A stretch of 64,000 nt of DNA from Pomphorhynchus laevis (Eukaryota; Acanthocephala; Palaeacanthocephala; Echinorhynchida; Pomphorhynchidae). The position numbers were made by a program, and so were the translations under genes. How positions within the stretch are numbered: position 1 is the stretch's first letter; the number at the start of each line of letters is the position of its first letter. The notes under the pieces were generated by a model. That model saw only the letters and a list, made by a program, of their open reading frames with translations, was not told the origin of the DNA and made no database searches. Below, piece after piece: positions 19,691 to 33,186 of this stretch. The DNA is taken from contig WNNJ02000797.1 of NCBI GenBank assembly GCA_012934845.2, positions 1 through 64,000 of the forward strand, given 5' to 3'.

Positions 19691-21157
19691 GCTTAACAAG
19701 TCAGCAGATTAACGGTACTCGCAATCACTGTACCAAAATTAGCAAACCCCTCCTCTGGGTATGAGCAACGCGAAGTCTCTTGCAGCAGATCTGGATGCGA
19801 CATATGGACAACTGTCAACGTTCCATCTTGTCTGACGAAATCTATACTGTCTAGGGATTTTGTTTGTGGGTTCTGTGCCTTCGAAATGCTCTCCTTGCTG
19901 TTCAAGGGTAATTGTGACGAGCAAGTATCAATAAATGCTTTGGAGAGGAACGCAGATTCAAACAGTCACAACGATGGGTAAGATCATAGTATTGACGAAC
20001 CAGAAAGGAGTTCAGAAGCGTTCAGACAGTCAAGCAGCTCGTCGTAATGGATTGATGATGTTTCGGCCACTCCAAAATCATCTGAGATAGGAACCAATAA
20101 TGCTACTCATGTACTCAATCATTCTCTCACGCTGAAGTCGAAGTTAGAACTGGACGATCGTTCAATCATACCCTTCAATAACAATTCAACTCAATGCTTC
20201 GTTAGGGATGCATTGCATGAGACTAATGTGATGGATTACTCCTTCAAACAACTTCCTGTTTTGGATTCTATTGTTCATCCCCATATATTGGACTCGAGCA
20301 GCGTCGGTCTTGATGTAGATGACAAATGTTCCGCCCTCAAGCATGCGAATGTTGATTTGTCAACTCCTGTTAACACTTCCTCGGGCAGCGATTGTTCTCA
20401 AAACTGTCTTCTAGGTAGTGGTTGTAGTGGGCGTCCTTGTGCTTACCCGCAGCTACTGCATCCCCGCTGCAGTTTATGTGTTGCTCCTATAAAAGTCCCG
20501 CTAATTGAGAGCGTTAAGGATCTTGCAAAGGCTGGTCAGATTATCGTAAGGCCTATAGATAATCTACGACAAATAGTTAGCCTTCCAAATAATAAACAAC
20601 ATGCAGTGATTTCTCCAAATCATCGACGGCCATCAATTACCCCTGATACTCATTCTTCATTAGTTCCGTCTGCTAGCTCTAAACAATTTAGCTCTAGACA
20701 ATTTAACTCCAGAAGAGAGTTAAACGTTATCGTGAGCGGTGTTGAAGAATCTCTCAGTAACAATCCCCAAAGTAGACTGGATGACGATATTGTGCATCTT
20801 CGCGCGGTGTTTTCTAAGATTTTTCTCCAGAGCGATGTGGATGTTGCGAAGTGTCTTAAAGTTCGAAGAGTTTTTCGTCTAGGCAAGAAACTTTCAGATA
20901 GGCCGAGACTTTTAAAAGTTGTTCTAGACTCAAAAGATCATGTTGACTTCCTACTCAAGCATGTATTTAGATTATTGCGCTCTGATTTTCATATACTCCG
21001 TGATTTACCTCCTGCAGATCGTTTGAGAAGACACGAGGCTTTCAACGAGCTGCATCTTTCCACACGGCTGGAAAGTGGTGAGGGCAACCTATATGTCCGG
21101 AATTTTCGGGTGGTCAAGTGGCGCCTGACCGTCTGGTGGCATCCCTTACTTCTGTAG
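19691..21157 (+). pseudogene. CR1-like LINE ORF1 (zinc motif plus RNA-binding region)
   Basis: A Cys/Trp motif at about 19,785-19,880 reads VSCSRSGCDIWTTV then DFVCGFCAF. This is the same pattern (C-x-C-D-x-W, F-x-C-G-x-C) as in the ORF1 at 33,186 and 39,098. The frame is broken by stops between 19,930 and 20,170, then open from 20,213 to 21,157. The C-terminal half has ELNVIVSGVEES, RVFRLGKK, RPRLLKVVLDS, RRHEAFNEL, ESGEGNLYVRNFRVV, typical of LINE ORF1 proteins that coat the RNA. The real ATG is uncertain because the region near 19,690 is broken. Confidence 0.8.
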
Positions 21158-21915
21158 AGTCATACCTCTTTAGTAGTGATGGTTCGTGTGTAGGGAAACT
21201 AGTAGACTTCGCTAGCGTCACCGAGCGTGTCACATTTTCCCATTATACGAACATTTTTATCGGTTATTCAAATGTCCGTAGTCTCCTGGCTCAGTTCTCT
21301 GAATTAAATTCATAGTTGCTTCGAAACGTTTTGATGTATTTTGTATAACCGAAACATGGCTGCATTCTAACATTTTGGATGATTGTGTTGAGATCTCTAA
21401 CTATTTTCTAATACGTTCCGATCGCTCGTGTGGTAAACGTGAAGGTGGGGTAGCCGCCTATGTGCGAAATAGTCTCCTGGTATCGAATATCTCTGCTTTT
21501 TGCGACGATATTGATTCTTCCTTTGAAGGTCTTGCTTTTACACTGGGAAATGGTCAACGATCCCGATTCTGTGTCCTTTACCGTTCTCCGTCCTATGAAT
21601 TAAGATTTGACTCTCTTAAACCACATTTGCTGAGTTTATCTTCGTATCCTCTGATTTTGCTCCTGGGTGACTTCAATATCCCCCAAATAGACTGGAAAAA
21701 TAGTTATTCACGACCAATTTACGGAATTGGGAAAGTACTGAGTGACTTTCTATTACTCGAGATGCTACTAGTTCAACATATTAAAGTGTGACAGGGACGC
21801 CTTCTATACTCGATTTGGTCTTTACTAAGTGTTTGGGTGACGTTTCAGGTGTTCGTTATGACGCACCAATTGGCAATAGCGATCACTGTGTACTCTCTAT
21901 GCGACTGTCGCTGTT
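21118..21915 (+). pseudogene. CR1-like LINE AP-type endonuclease
   Basis: Overlaps the end of ORF1. Recognisable AP-endonuclease blocks are GYSNVRSLLAQ, ITETWL (other frame, about 21,345), GGVAAYVRNS, LYRSPSYELRF, LLLGDFNIPQIDW (about 21,655-21,695), and after a frame change GTPSILDLVF with the GNSDHCVL histidine motif (about 21,865). These domains nick target DNA for target-primed reverse transcription. At least three frame breaks are present, so it is dead. Confidence 0.85.
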
Positions 21916-23985
21916 CAACAGGGCCTCACAAAACTCTAATTTTAAAAAACGTTGTTGGGTAGGTGTTGATGCTAGTCAACTAGCTGCAAGCTTCCCAAAG
22001 GGTATCTGTGATAGTCTTCGTATTCACTTCGGTTTGGAGGTTCCAGTAGTCTTTGATCTGCTCCATGATGAATTGAAGCGAATTTCTGATATCTTTGCTC
22101 CGCTACGTGCCTGCAAGTCCAAGCATGGGCATCCTCCTTGGTTCGACAGAGAGCTTCTTGATGCTATCAGATCCCGCAACAAATTGTGGCGCGAATTTAG
22201 GCGTTCTCCTGCTTCCAAACGTGCCTACATCGACTCTCGGAACTTATGCAATCGGCTAAAATTTCAGAAACGCTATTCGTACGAAGATAGTATCGCCAGG
22301 GATGCATATTTGAATCCTATGAGGTTTTGGTCTTATGTAAGAAACAACAGAACTCTTGTCGCCACAATTAGCTCAATCCAAACGCCAACTGAAACTTGGA
22401 CCGATCCCTCTCTAATCGCCCAACATTTAGCTGATGGCTTCTTGGTACAGGCTTTGACCTCTAACAAACTGCATGACTTTAGTTGGAAGTATGTTCCGGT
22501 TGCTCATCGGTGTTGTGTTCGTCCACTCAGAGTGGATGAGGTGTTGAACGAGGTTATGAAGCTCGATCCGTTTACATCTCCGGGATCAGACAATATTGCC
22601 CCTTCCTCGTCAAATCTCTAGCGAATGTACTGAGCAATGATTTAACTATGTTCTTCATATACAGCTTAGACACATCTTGGATTCTTGACAGTTGGAAGTG
22701 TGCAATTGTGGTGCCTATTCCCAAAAAGCATCCTGCTAGCTTTTGCGCGGACTTTCGGCCCATTAGCTTGACTAGCGTATTCTGCAAACTTTTAGAAAGA
22801 ATCATTGCTGTTTGAATCAGGGATCATTTGGATCGTAATCACATATTGATTGAATCTCAACATGGTTTCAGGATCGGAAGTGCATGCCTTATTAACCTAC
22901 TAACTGCGCGTGAAAAATGGGCTGATGATCTGGGGGCTGAGTTTCAGATTCATACAGAATTCCTTGATTTTTCGAAAGCTTTTGATAGGGTACCACACGA
23001 CGGCATAGTATCTTTACTGTATCACTATGAACTCCATTCATATATTTGTGAGTGGGTTAGGCAGTTTATATCGAATAAGTCTTTCCGAGTTTGTGTGGGG
23101 GTGTGTTTTCTTATTCAGTGAATGTTAATTCTGGCGTACCGCAGGGATCAGTCCTTGGCCCACTGCTCTTTATAATCTTCATTAATGATCTGCTACTCCG
23201 CTTATCATGCTCTCATCTAGCTTTTGCAGACGATCTAAAGATTTGGTCGATCATTAGAAGTCCTGCTGATCGAGTATCGTTACAAAATGATCTAAACTCT
23301 CTGATCAAGTGGTGCGATTCTACCGGACTACGGTTGAATGTTGATAAATGTGTCGTCATGCAATTAGGTCGCCCTATTGAAACTCTAAGGTACTATATTG
23401 GAGATATTGTCTTATTCATCTCCATCGTTAGGCCACACTTGGATTACTTCATTCAGGCTTGTTTCCCTGTCACTAGGTAAGAACTATTAGACCTGGAGTC
23501 TATTCTTAGGCGCGGATCGAGGCTCTGTATTGGCTTAAGTGGTATTGACTATTATGTACGTCTAAGTCGTATTGGGATGTTGTCGGTACGTAAGAGGTTC
23601 ATATCCTTGGAAATGCTATGTCTATGGCATATTTCGAATGATGCAGTGGGTTATCCAACCGATGTAAACACTAGGCGGGTAGGTCAGTTGCGGGGACATA
23701 GCAGATTCTTGTATAAATTTGGATTTGGCAGATTACCAAAAGTGTATAGACTCTCGAGGAGAGGAATTAACATGTGGAATTCGTTGCCTGATGAAGTCGT
23801 TGCAGCCCCCAGTTTGAGAACGTTTAAATCACGATGCTACAAATGGATACGTGAACAATGCCGCCATTCAACACTACCACTGGAATACCCTAATTAGCTA
23901 CGTTGACTGACTATTTGCTTTTCTTTTTTTGACTCTGCCTGAATATCCTTTTGGCTTTGGTATGTATCGGAATAATAATATTATA
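21916..23985 (+). pseudogene. CR1-like LINE reverse transcriptase and 3' end
   Basis: Follows the endonuclease in the same element. It contains the connector (PPWFDRELLDAIRSRNKLW), the finger region (CADFRPISLTSVFCKLLERI), QHGFRIGSACLINLL, LDFSKAFDRVPHD, SGVPQGSVLGPLLFIIFIND, LAFADDLKIW, and the C-terminal INMWNSLPDEVVAAPSL. Around five stops or shifts interrupt it between 22,620 and 23,580. The 3' UTR ends near 23,985 in an AT-rich stretch. With 19,541-21,915 this makes one nearly full-length but inactive element of about 4.4 kb. Confidence 0.87.
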
Positions 23986-23989
23986 TAAT

Positions 23990-26540
23990 TCCTGGTTTTA
24001 AGAAATATGGTTCGAAGAAAGCAAGTTGCGAGATACAAATCCAGTACCCGCTGCAGATATCAAGTCTCAGATTTTCGAACGTAACGAGGTTGCATGCAAT
24101 TTCGAAATTTGCAAAGTCTGAACGTTCATCATCGTTCCGAAAGATAATGCCACAATTGTACTAAATAGGAAATTCTTATGTGGTTTTTGTGCTGCGATTA
24201 CGAGTACATGTTTTGAAGTTGCGAAATCAAGAAGTTTATGAGCGTTAAGACAGTCAGCTAGCTCATCGTCACGATTTGACGATGTTTCGGTCACTCCAAA
24301 ATCTTTAATGATAGGGACTAATACTGATACTCCAGCTTTCAATCATTCTATTTCGCATCAGTCGAAGACCAAGTTGGATCTTGACGATAGTTTAATCAAA
24401 CCTTTCAATAGCAATTCAACCAATCCTTTGTTTAGGACTTATCGCATGAGACTAATGTGATAAATAACCCCATCAAACATCCTCCTGTTTTAGATTCTAC
24501 TGCTCAACCACATATATTGGAATGCGCTGTGTTTGTCTTGCTGTAGATGACAAATGTTCCTCCCTAAAGCATGCTAATGTTGATTTATCATCTCATTTAA
24601 ACACTTCGTCGAGCAGTAAGAGGTTTGCATACCTCTGCGTTGGGAAGTTGTTGTAGGCGTCCTTGTGCTTACCTACAGCTATTGCAACCACGTTGCAGTG
24701 TTCGTGTTTCTTCCATAGTAGCCTCGCTTAATGAGAAGGTTAAGATCTTATAAAGGTAAGTCAGAGTTAAGCTTGTTGATAATCGACGACAAAAAGTGAG
24801 CCTTCCAAATAGTCGACAACATGCAGTAAAACTCCAAATCATCGACGGCCATCAATTACCTCTTGGGCTCAATCTTTATTAGTAGCGACTGCCAGTTTTA
24901 GACAATTTAATCCCGAAGAGTGTTAAACGTTATCGTAAGCGGTGTCAAAGAATCGTTCAGCAACAACCCACAATGTAGATTGGGTGACGATATTAAGCAT
25001 CTTCGCGATGTGTTTTCAACAATTTTTGTCCAGAGCAATGTGAAAGTTGTGAAGCGTCTAAAAGTTCTAAAAGTTTTTTGACTAGGCAAGAAACTGTCAG
25101 TTAATCCGAGGCTTTTAAAAGTTGTTCTAAACTCAAAAGATCATGATAACTTCCTACTCAAGCATGCATTTAGATTGTCAGGTTCTGATTTTCGTATACT
25201 CCATGATTTATCTTCGGCGGATCTTTGAGAAGACACGAGGCTTTCGATGAGCTGCACCGACGGCTGGAAAGTGGCGAAAGCAACTTGTGTTTCAGAATTT
25301 TCGAGTGGTCAAGTGGCATGTGGTCGTCCGGTGGAAGCCCTTACTTCTGTATAGTCAGACTTATAGTAGTGTTGGTTCGTGTACAGGTGAACTTGTTGAC
25401 TTCGCAATCGTTACCGAGCGTGTCACAGTTTGCCATTATACGAACATTTTAGTCGGTTACTCTAATGTTCGCAGTCTTCTTGCTCAGGTCTCTGAAATTA
25501 AATTTCTAGTCGCATCGAAATGTTTTGATGTATTTAGTATAACCAAAACATAGATACATACCAACATTTCGGATGATTGTGTTGCCATTACTAACTATTT
25601 TCTAATATGGTCGGATCCTAGTATAATAAACACTTGAGATGAAGTAGCCGCATATGTGCGAATTAGTCTCCTGGTATCGAACATTTCTGCTTTTCGCGAC
25701 GAGATCGGAATTGTTATTTGAAGGTCTTGCTTTTACACTGGGAAATAATCAGCGATCTCGATTCTGTGTGCTTTATCGCTTTCCATCCTATGAATTAAGA
25801 TTTGACTCTTTTATACTGCATTTGCTGAGTTTATCTTCATACCCTCTGATTCTGATTATAGGTGACTTCAGCATCCCCACTGTGTACTTTATATGCGATT
25901 GTCGGTATTCAACAGGGCCTCTCAAAACTCCAATTTAAAAAACGTTGTTGGGTAGGTATTGATGCTAGTCAACTTGTTGCAAACTTCCCAAAGAGCATCT
26001 GGGATAGTTTTCATGTTTTTAAGCGTATTTCAGACATCTTTGCTCAGCTACGTGCCTGCAATTTAAATCATGGCCATCCTTCTTGGTTCGAAAGATAACT
26101 TCTTGATGCTCTCAGGTCTTGCAACAAATAGTGGCCCAAGTTGGGCCTTCTCCAGCTTCCAAACGTTCCTACATCGACTCTCAGAACTTATGCAATAAGA
26201 TAAAATTTCACAAACGCGATTCGTACGAAGATGGTATCTCTATGGATGCATATTTGAACCCTAGAAGATTTTGGTTACATGTAAGAAACAACAGAGCTCT
26301 AGTCACCACAATTAGCTCAATTCAAACACAAGCAGAGACTTTAAGCGAACGTCTCCTATCGCCCAACATTTAACTTATAGCTTCTCAGATCAAGCTTTAA
26401 TTACTGATAAACAGCGTGACTATAGTTGAAAGTATGTTCCGATTGCACATCGGTGTTGTGTTTGTTCACTCAGAGTTGATGAGGTGTTAAACGAAGTTAA
26501 GAAGCTGGATCCATTTGCATCTCTAGGATTCACCTTAATT
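23990..26540 (+). pseudogene. decayed second CR1-like LINE copy
   Basis: A much-mutated relative of the element immediately upstream, in the same order. The ORF1 zinc motif lies at about 24,090-24,200 (FLCGFCAA), the ORF1 RNA-binding part at about 24,900-25,300, the endonuclease at 25,390-25,900 (GYSNVRSLLAQ, GLAFTLGN, IIGDFSIP), and then the connector region to about 26,530. A deletion removes the endonuclease C-terminus near 25,880. The RT is missing, and the copy ends where the Gypsy-type remains begin. Frame breaks are many, so it is older than its neighbour. Confidence 0.8.
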
Positions 26541-26589
26541 CGCCTTTATTAGAGGTGGAGTATTATGATGATAAAATTTTGGTTTAAGT

Positions 26590-27760
26590 TCAACACAGAT
26601 TCAGCAGTTTGGATTTACCTTCCTAACCTCGTCTGTTGAAAACGGGAGGTTTTTCTAACGAACATAGTGCAATAACCTCGTGGCACCTGGATGAAATAAT
26701 TGGCAAAGCAATTCATACATATTTGTATTATCGGGTAATGCAGAACAAATTCGTGATTTACCATCAGGATGGAAATAATATTCCCGTGTCGATATCTGAT
26801 TGAATAACCCATATATCATAATTCCAATAGTCATCCCTGAATTTTGTCATTTATTTTACTTAATCTCTCGTTATTGAACATATATGATAAAAAGCGTTGA
26901 TCAGTGACAATTGTGAAAATGGCTTCTGGGTAAATAGTGTTTCCTTTTTCGAATTGCCTCGATAATAGCAGTCGCCTCCTTCTCGACTGCTAAATAATGT
27001 CTTTAATATAGCTGAATGTTCGCGATATAAAGGTCACTGAACGTCCATATTGATTTAAAATCGCATTGTCGATATTTATATAATATATAAACAGCAATAT
27101 CAGATGCATCTCACATTCCACAGTAAAGGGTAGACTTGCATCGATACTTCCTAAGCATACTTTTGCCAAGGACTGCTTAGGACAATAAAGGCGTTAACAG
27201 CTTCGAAAACGATCGAAAATGTGCTGATCCGATACAGTGGCGCAGCGAAATCCGAGAATCTCGGAACCAATTTTGCGTAATAGGCGAGCATACCCATTGT
27301 AATCTTATGAGAAGATAAAGAGTTAGGAATTTCCATCTCTGAGTGTATGAATATGATTATTGTCAGGTCAAATTAACTGATCGTTGATTTGATATCCCAT
27401 AAGATTTATTGATTTTTTGCCAAGAACTGAATTTGTATGCTTCAGTGTTAAATTTTTTCGTGCTGCTGTCTCCAAGAATTTCTGTACATTATGATCAGCC
27501 TTGTCAATCCCATCCACAGTAATATTGTCCAAATACGGAAACTTATCAGTCAAGCCTCACATCGTGAACAAAATAATCTATGGTACGTTGGAACTCGGAT
27601 ACGCCATTTGAAACTCTAAATGAGATTATGGTAATTTAAAGTAATTTACCGACCGTTCCAAACCCTGTAAAGTGTTTCTCAGATGAATTAATTCAAATTT
27701 GGAAATAAGCACTCCTAAGATCAAAGGTAGAGAATACGCCGTACTTGACAAACATATTAA
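26590..27760 (-). mobile_element. Gypsy-type LTR retrotransposon fossil, pol fragment
   Basis: The minus strand encodes remains of a Gypsy-like pol: a reverse transcriptase segment (near 27,550-27,370) and an RNase H segment (near 27,340-26,620). The style is that of metazoan Gypsy elements. Gag, protease, integrase and LTRs are not seen. It is broken many times (at least five), so it looks old. It sits between a decayed CR1-like LINE and an L2-like LINE. Confidence 0.75.
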
Positions 27761-27777
27761 TTAAAAAATATATTTAT

Positions 27778-29150
27778 TTAACGTAACAAATGCGTGCCAG
27801 CGCACGCTTACATGACCACAACAAAACAAAATTGTTAATCATGTGTCGAGAAGGTGTGAACGGAGGAGGTATTTGAATGTGATAAAGAAGGGAGCGCTGC
27901 GGACGTCGAGAGGAGTTGATTCCAGGCGAATGGGGCGGCGACGAGGAAGGATCGGAGACCGTAGTTGTTGGAGTAATTGGGAACGTGGAGTAAGAGGGTA
28001 TGACAGGAACGCAGTGATAGCGAGGTGGGGCGGGTGTCGTCTAAGAAAGGAAGGTTAATGAACAAAGGGAAGCCGACAGCGATGAGACGAAAAGTTACGA
28101 GAAGGCGGAGTTTGATACGGATGTGGATGGTGGGCCAGAAGAGTTGGGCAAAATATGTGCATGTGTGGTCGAAGCGACAAAGACGAAAGAGCACTCGAAC
28201 AGCGGTGTTGATTATTCGTTGTAGCGGTAGGATGATGGATTTTGGAGAATTGGCGAAAAGGCTAAGGCAGTAATCGATTTTAGGAAAAAAGCGTTGGAAG
28301 AAGAAACATACAAGAACAGAAGTCGATAAGGGGACGGATACGGCGGATGTCACGGAGAATTAAGTTAGATGAGCGGATCTTGTCACGGACGAAGGATTTA
28401 AGAGAAAGGTGATCATCGAAATGTAAGCCTAAGAAAGTGAGATTGTGAACTATGGGGATGACCGATGAGGCAAAAAATAAATTGGGAGGAAATATGTTTG
28501 TTTTACATGGGACGATCCACATTATTTTGAACTTGTCGGGGTTTAGAACGAAATGGAGATTAGAAAGACGTTGGTAGATAGTAGAAAGACAGTTGGAGGC
28601 AGAATTGCCGATATCGTGTATGCGATGCGCGGGTGCATGAGCATAGATGAGGATGTCATCGGCGTATTGCATGACGTTAAAGGAGTAAGGTTTGATAAAC
28701 AGAGAGATCGCCAATCAGAGGAGAGAAAAGCAGGGATCTAGGACTGTACCTTGTGGGACCTCGCAAAAAATAGGGATGGGAGGATAGGATGATGAATTAG
28801 AACATTCGCTTAAGGAACGGTCGGATAGATATGAAGCAAACCATGCTACGGAGGAGGAAGAAAAGCCGTAATCATAACGAAGGCGAGAAAGGAGGACGGA
28901 GTGTTCGACAATGTCGAAGATGGAGGAGAGGTCGAGGGATATGAGAATACTATATAGAGCCCTGTCTCGAGAAATGAGTAAGTCGTTGTAAACTTTCATG
29001 CATGCGACTGTGGAGTGATTAGAGCGGAAAGCGGATTGGAAAGGAGGGTAAAGATTGGATGACGAGAAATAAGCGTCGATATGTATTAAGATGAGGCGTT
29101 TTAAGATACGTTGGCAAATGATGAGACGTTCCATATACGTTGCCAAATGA
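27778..29150 (-). pseudogene. L2-like LINE, RT part
   Basis: On the minus strand, from 29,150: an RT starting at ERLIICQRI, PFQSAFRSNHST, LDLSSIFDIVEHSVLLSRL, EVPQGTVLDP, then MQYADDILIYAHAP (about 28,690), NPDKFKIMWI, FLGLHFDDHLSLK, and the C-terminal NYSNNYGLRSFLVAAPFAWNQL. It ends at the 3' hairpin (about 27,790-27,825) and an A-rich tail. There are three reading-frame pieces, hence at least two shifts. At the 5' end (29,100-29,150) a segment of about 30 bp is tandemly duplicated imperfectly. Endonuclease and ORF1 are absent. Confidence 0.85.
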
Positions 29151-29400
29151 TAGACATTAGCATCAAGATATATAAATCGACTTACGCTCGAGAAATAATT
29201 GACACGCATCATCGTTTTATGATTATTGGCTTAATCCCGGTTTATAATTACTTATGCCCTCTACGATGACTTACTTAGTTCGATAACTTATTATAATAAC
29301 AAACAAAAGCAAATGAGCTACAAGCTCGTGTCGCTTACAAAACATGTTAAAATAAAATAAAAAACATCAACAAAAAATTCAATCAAATAGTAGTTGCAAA
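29151..29400. other. AT-rich gap, no gene seen
   Basis: Short spacer between the 5' end of one LINE and the 3' tail of the next. No feature recognised. Confidence 0.6.
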
Positions 29401-31399
29401 TTCCTTCTTTCGGCTTCGATGTCTTTTTTGATAGCATCACTAGATTATACTACTAGAGATATCAAGACACCTTGGTGCATTCCACCCGTTAATTACCCTG
29501 GTTGCAAATTGATGGTGAACAGGAATTCTTGTAGTGTGCTTTATTAATTTCCACACATGCCCATGAGTTTCTCGTCTATCATTCACGGATAATAAGCTAG
29601 AGAGACCACCAAAGCCATCGAAAACAATTTTGACTGCAGTTGATAAATCAATGGCCGATCTGCGATATTTCAATGTGCCGACACGTGGAGATGTCAAACG
29701 TTCAGCATATCTCAAATTAGAGAAATTCGGAATCATTCGTGACCCTTTACGTAACAAGTTCTCAATGTCACGGGATTCCCTTAAAGTCTGTGGATAAGTT
29801 ACAGGTAAACCGTATTCAAGGATGGGAATAATATAAGAGCAAAATAGTCGCTTGAACATTGATGGACTTATCCGATCAAAAGACTTGAAAAACATCCATA
29901 AAATACGATAGCCTCGATTACAAATATATCTAGTGTGGACATTAGTTTTTAAGCTACTGGTCATCATCACACCAAGATCTTTGAATTCAACCACTCGACC
30001 TATCTGAATCGAACTATCTGATACGATGAGTTTAGTGCAGAACCAATGGACATATGCGCACATTTAGAGGGCTTAACCCTCAAACCATTTTCCACTGACC
30101 ATTTTTCTATACATGTCAGATCATTTTAAAGATCTTAATGTCCCTTCCGTCTCTAATAGGCCGCCATATCTTAACATCGTCAGCATACATTACGACATCA
30201 GAACGAATTACAGATGGGAGATCATTGATATATACAGTAAAAAGAAGTGGGGAGATAACAGCACCCTGTGGAACGCCAGAATGAATAACGAATGAGATGG
30301 ACATATCTGCACCTACACGTACTTTGAAAGAGCGTGAACTTAAGTAATGTGCAATCCAGGCGACATACATTGGACAAACACTAAGTGACCTCAATTTGTG
30401 AATTAGTCGATCATGCGGAACTGAATCAAAAGCATGAGAGAAATCTACAAAAAGTACATCAGATTGAACTCGTTCATCTAATGAAGACTGCCATGCGTTG
30501 GAAGAAACCAAAAGATTACTTATTGTTGATCTATTTGGTCTGAAACCGTGTTGTGAGTCAGTGAGTTTACCGTTGCTTTCCAAATCAGAGGATATGTTTT
30601 TGACTATTAGCTTTTCAAGCAACTTACAAATAATACATGTTAAGACTACTGGGCGATAGTTCTTACACACTTGTCGATCTCCCATTTTATACACTGGAAC
30701 TACAATAAACTCCTTCCAACGCGAAGGAATTCGAGATTGGAGAATAGAAAACTGAAACATACGGAAAACATATAAATATATTTGAGAAGCAACTTTATTT
30801 AAAAGAATTGAAGGAAGTCCGTCCGGACCGGCAGCGATGTTCGGTTTTAATTTACAGAGAAGCTTTAAAACATCGTCAGCGCAAAGCGACATATTAGATC
30901 GTTCGAATGCATCTGAACCCTTTTCTGATTCAGAACTACACAATGTCCGCGAAGAGCAAAACATCGATGAGAACTCCTGGGCAAATAAGTTTGCCATGAC
31001 ACTTTTACACGTGACCTCGCCTTGAGAATCATCCCTCAACGATACTAGTGGAATATTCGATCCCATGATTTTGCGAATGTAAGAGAATAGAGCCTTGCCA
31101 TCCATAGAACTCAGTTTCTCCTCAAACTGACGACGCTTTATTCTCTTGAGAGCGGTAAATTTATTCCTAATTCGTTTGAAAGACTCATAAGATTGTTGTC
31201 CACAACGAAATGAAATCCACGCATGTTTACGTGCGCGTGAGTGATACCGGAGAAGCCCATCGAACCAAGGACAAACTTGCCTATGTGTTTTAAACTTGGG
31301 AGAATGCAATATCAGTAAGTTATAGAGTGTGTTCTCGAAAACATACCAAGCCTCGTCTATTCCGCATTTATACGGATCTGGCCATCTAACCAGATTCAA
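29401..31399 (-). pseudogene. CR1-like LINE reverse transcriptase
   Basis: On the minus strand, 31,399-30,116 is one long frame. It has the connector, LKPNIAAGPDGLPSILL, FIVVPVYKMGDRQVCKNYRPVV, QHGFRPNRSTISNLL, FVDFSHAFDSVPHD, SGVPQGAVISPLLFTVYIND, and MYADDVKIWRPI. After a frameshift near 30,110 the thumb and C-terminal part continues at 30,063-29,440 (VEFKDLGVMM, NLLRKGSRMIPNF, ATRVINGWNAP). Only about one break is seen across the RT, so it is a fairly young copy. It belongs with the endonuclease and ORF1 pieces to 33,186. Confidence 0.88.
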
Positions 31400-31421
31400 T
31401 TTGTAGATAATTGCATCGAAA

Positions 31422-31976
31422 TCAGCCTTCCAGAAGTTCAGAAGCAGAAAGATAATCTATGTGAGTAATATCAGACTTAAACGAAGACAAGACCACGTCT
31501 AGCTGGGCAGACGACTGGCTAGTGAAACGGGTTGCCTCACGTGCATGCTGATGCAGACCACTGTTGTGTAGAACACTCAATAAAACCGAGTCCGATGCAA
31601 TGCGACTAGGAGATGAAAACGAGTCCCAATCTATTGAGGGAATATTCAGATCTCCTAAGATTAGGCATTTTTTCTGTTGATCACAGAGCTCAATAAGTTC
31701 TATTAAATCATCGCTACTTGCCAAAGGAGGACGATAGAACACTAGCACATACATAGAATTGACCTGATTAATGCACAATTTGAGGTATAAAGCCTCAATC
31801 CCATTGGCATCACTAAGGGCAATGATATTTGGATGATGAGAAGTAGCTATGACCTTAAATTCATCCATCTTATTGAGAACGCTTCGAACGTTCGAATATA
31901 TAACTTTGAGCCATTTGTTGTTTTTACGATATGGCGCATTCGGTCTTATCTTACAATTCTCAGAAAAAGTTTTCAT
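31422..31976 (-). pseudogene. CR1-like LINE endonuclease, internally deleted
   Basis: On the minus strand: VIYSNVRSVLNKMDEF, a shortened stretch where IALSD runs straight into ANGIEALYLKL (the TETWL and GGVALYV blocks are missing), then VLVFYRPPLAS, CLILGDLNIPSIDWD and a C-terminal part ending SASELLEG, where SDH is expected. Loss of the glutamate block would inactivate strand nicking. It precedes the RT at 31,399. Confidence 0.82.
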
Positions 31977-33186
31977 AGCGGGGCCATCTCAATCGTGGAT
32001 GACGCCGAACTACCCGAAAATTTACAATATGCAGATCAGTTTCTCCAGATTCTATCCGAGCATTTAGCTCGGTCCGAGCAACACGCCAGAGACAACGCTC
32101 AGCGAAAGACATATCTGTCAACAATCGAAATGGGGACTGTCTCAGTTTTGATCTGCATTTTAACAACTCAAGGACACTGAGGATGTACGAAATACAACTT
32201 TTATCAAACAAGAACGTTCTTCAAGATTGTTGCGACGGCCTATCCTAAATATCGCAATAGGGCGAACTTCTGAAATATATGGATCTTATGGAGAAATAAT
32301 AACTCTCAATATTTTTTGGAATTGTTCAACATCATGGTCCACTCGAGTTTGATCCACATCAGACGACGACTCGTTAACGTTCGTAATAATCAAACACCGA
32401 TCCCGGGAAGATTCATTAGACTTGCTGGATAAGAATGACCTGTGACTATTTAGTGGATCAGTTTGTCGTTGAGAGAATATCTGACTGAAAACTTTTCTAG
32501 ACTGTTCACTAAAAACTTTTCTAGACTGTTCACCCTCGATCGCAACCTGGTGTGGAATTTCGATACAATGAGAGTCTATATCATTGTTATCTGATTGCTT
32601 CGTGAGAGAAGGTGAGGTAGGGTATGTGGATCGTAACTTGCCAACGGAATTGACAGCCTCTTTGGTAATTAATATTTCCAACTCAGTTTCCTTACCCAGA
32701 CTAGACATGATTTTACTAATTGTGAAATTCGATATCATATCATCTGGGAGTATAGGGCTGGTGTTTTTTCTCTCAGGTCCCATCATATGTATGATTAGAC
32801 ACAATATCCTGACTTGGCATAGTTTGACAATCTTCACTCGATAGATCATTCGTCTGAGTTACATCTTTAAGTGCTGCACAACTCCAACCGACGGAGTGAA
32901 CATCATTGGATTCTCTGGACGTATCAGCAGCAAATATGATATCGGAATTATTCGGTGTGATCCTTGAGATATTTCGCAATAAAATCGAAGCGCTGCAATA
33001 TCCACAAATAAATTTCTTATCACACATAGCCGATTGCTCGGAATCCTGAATTGAGACGGTTATCCAGACATCACAACCCAAGGAGTCACAACAAACTTGT
33101 TGTGTTGTGTACTTCGGAGGATTTTTCGTCTTTTCCATTGTCGTGCCTGTCTTCTCTTGTCTTCGTTTACGAGATTTTGATCCCAT
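31960..33186 (-). pseudogene. CR1-like LINE ORF1 with zinc motif
   Basis: On the minus strand, ATG 33,186 begins a basic N-terminus (MGSKSRKRRQEK), then a Cys/Trp zinc motif (QVCCDSLGCDVWITV, KFICGYCSASIL), then a Ser/Thr/Asp-rich linker. After shifts the typical ORF1 C-terminus appears (AERCLWRVARTELNARI, ESGETDLHIVNFRVVRRHP at 32,070-31,970). At least two frame changes occur (near 32,775-32,850 and 32,210-32,290). The zinc motif matches that of the ORF1 remains at 19,785 and 39,098. A second small feature is a 24-bp duplication near 32,485-32,530. Confidence 0.8.

Noticed and set aside
27843-28741. Arg-rich plus-strand frames as novel basic proteins
   Set aside because: They are the antisense of the L2-like RT on the minus strand.
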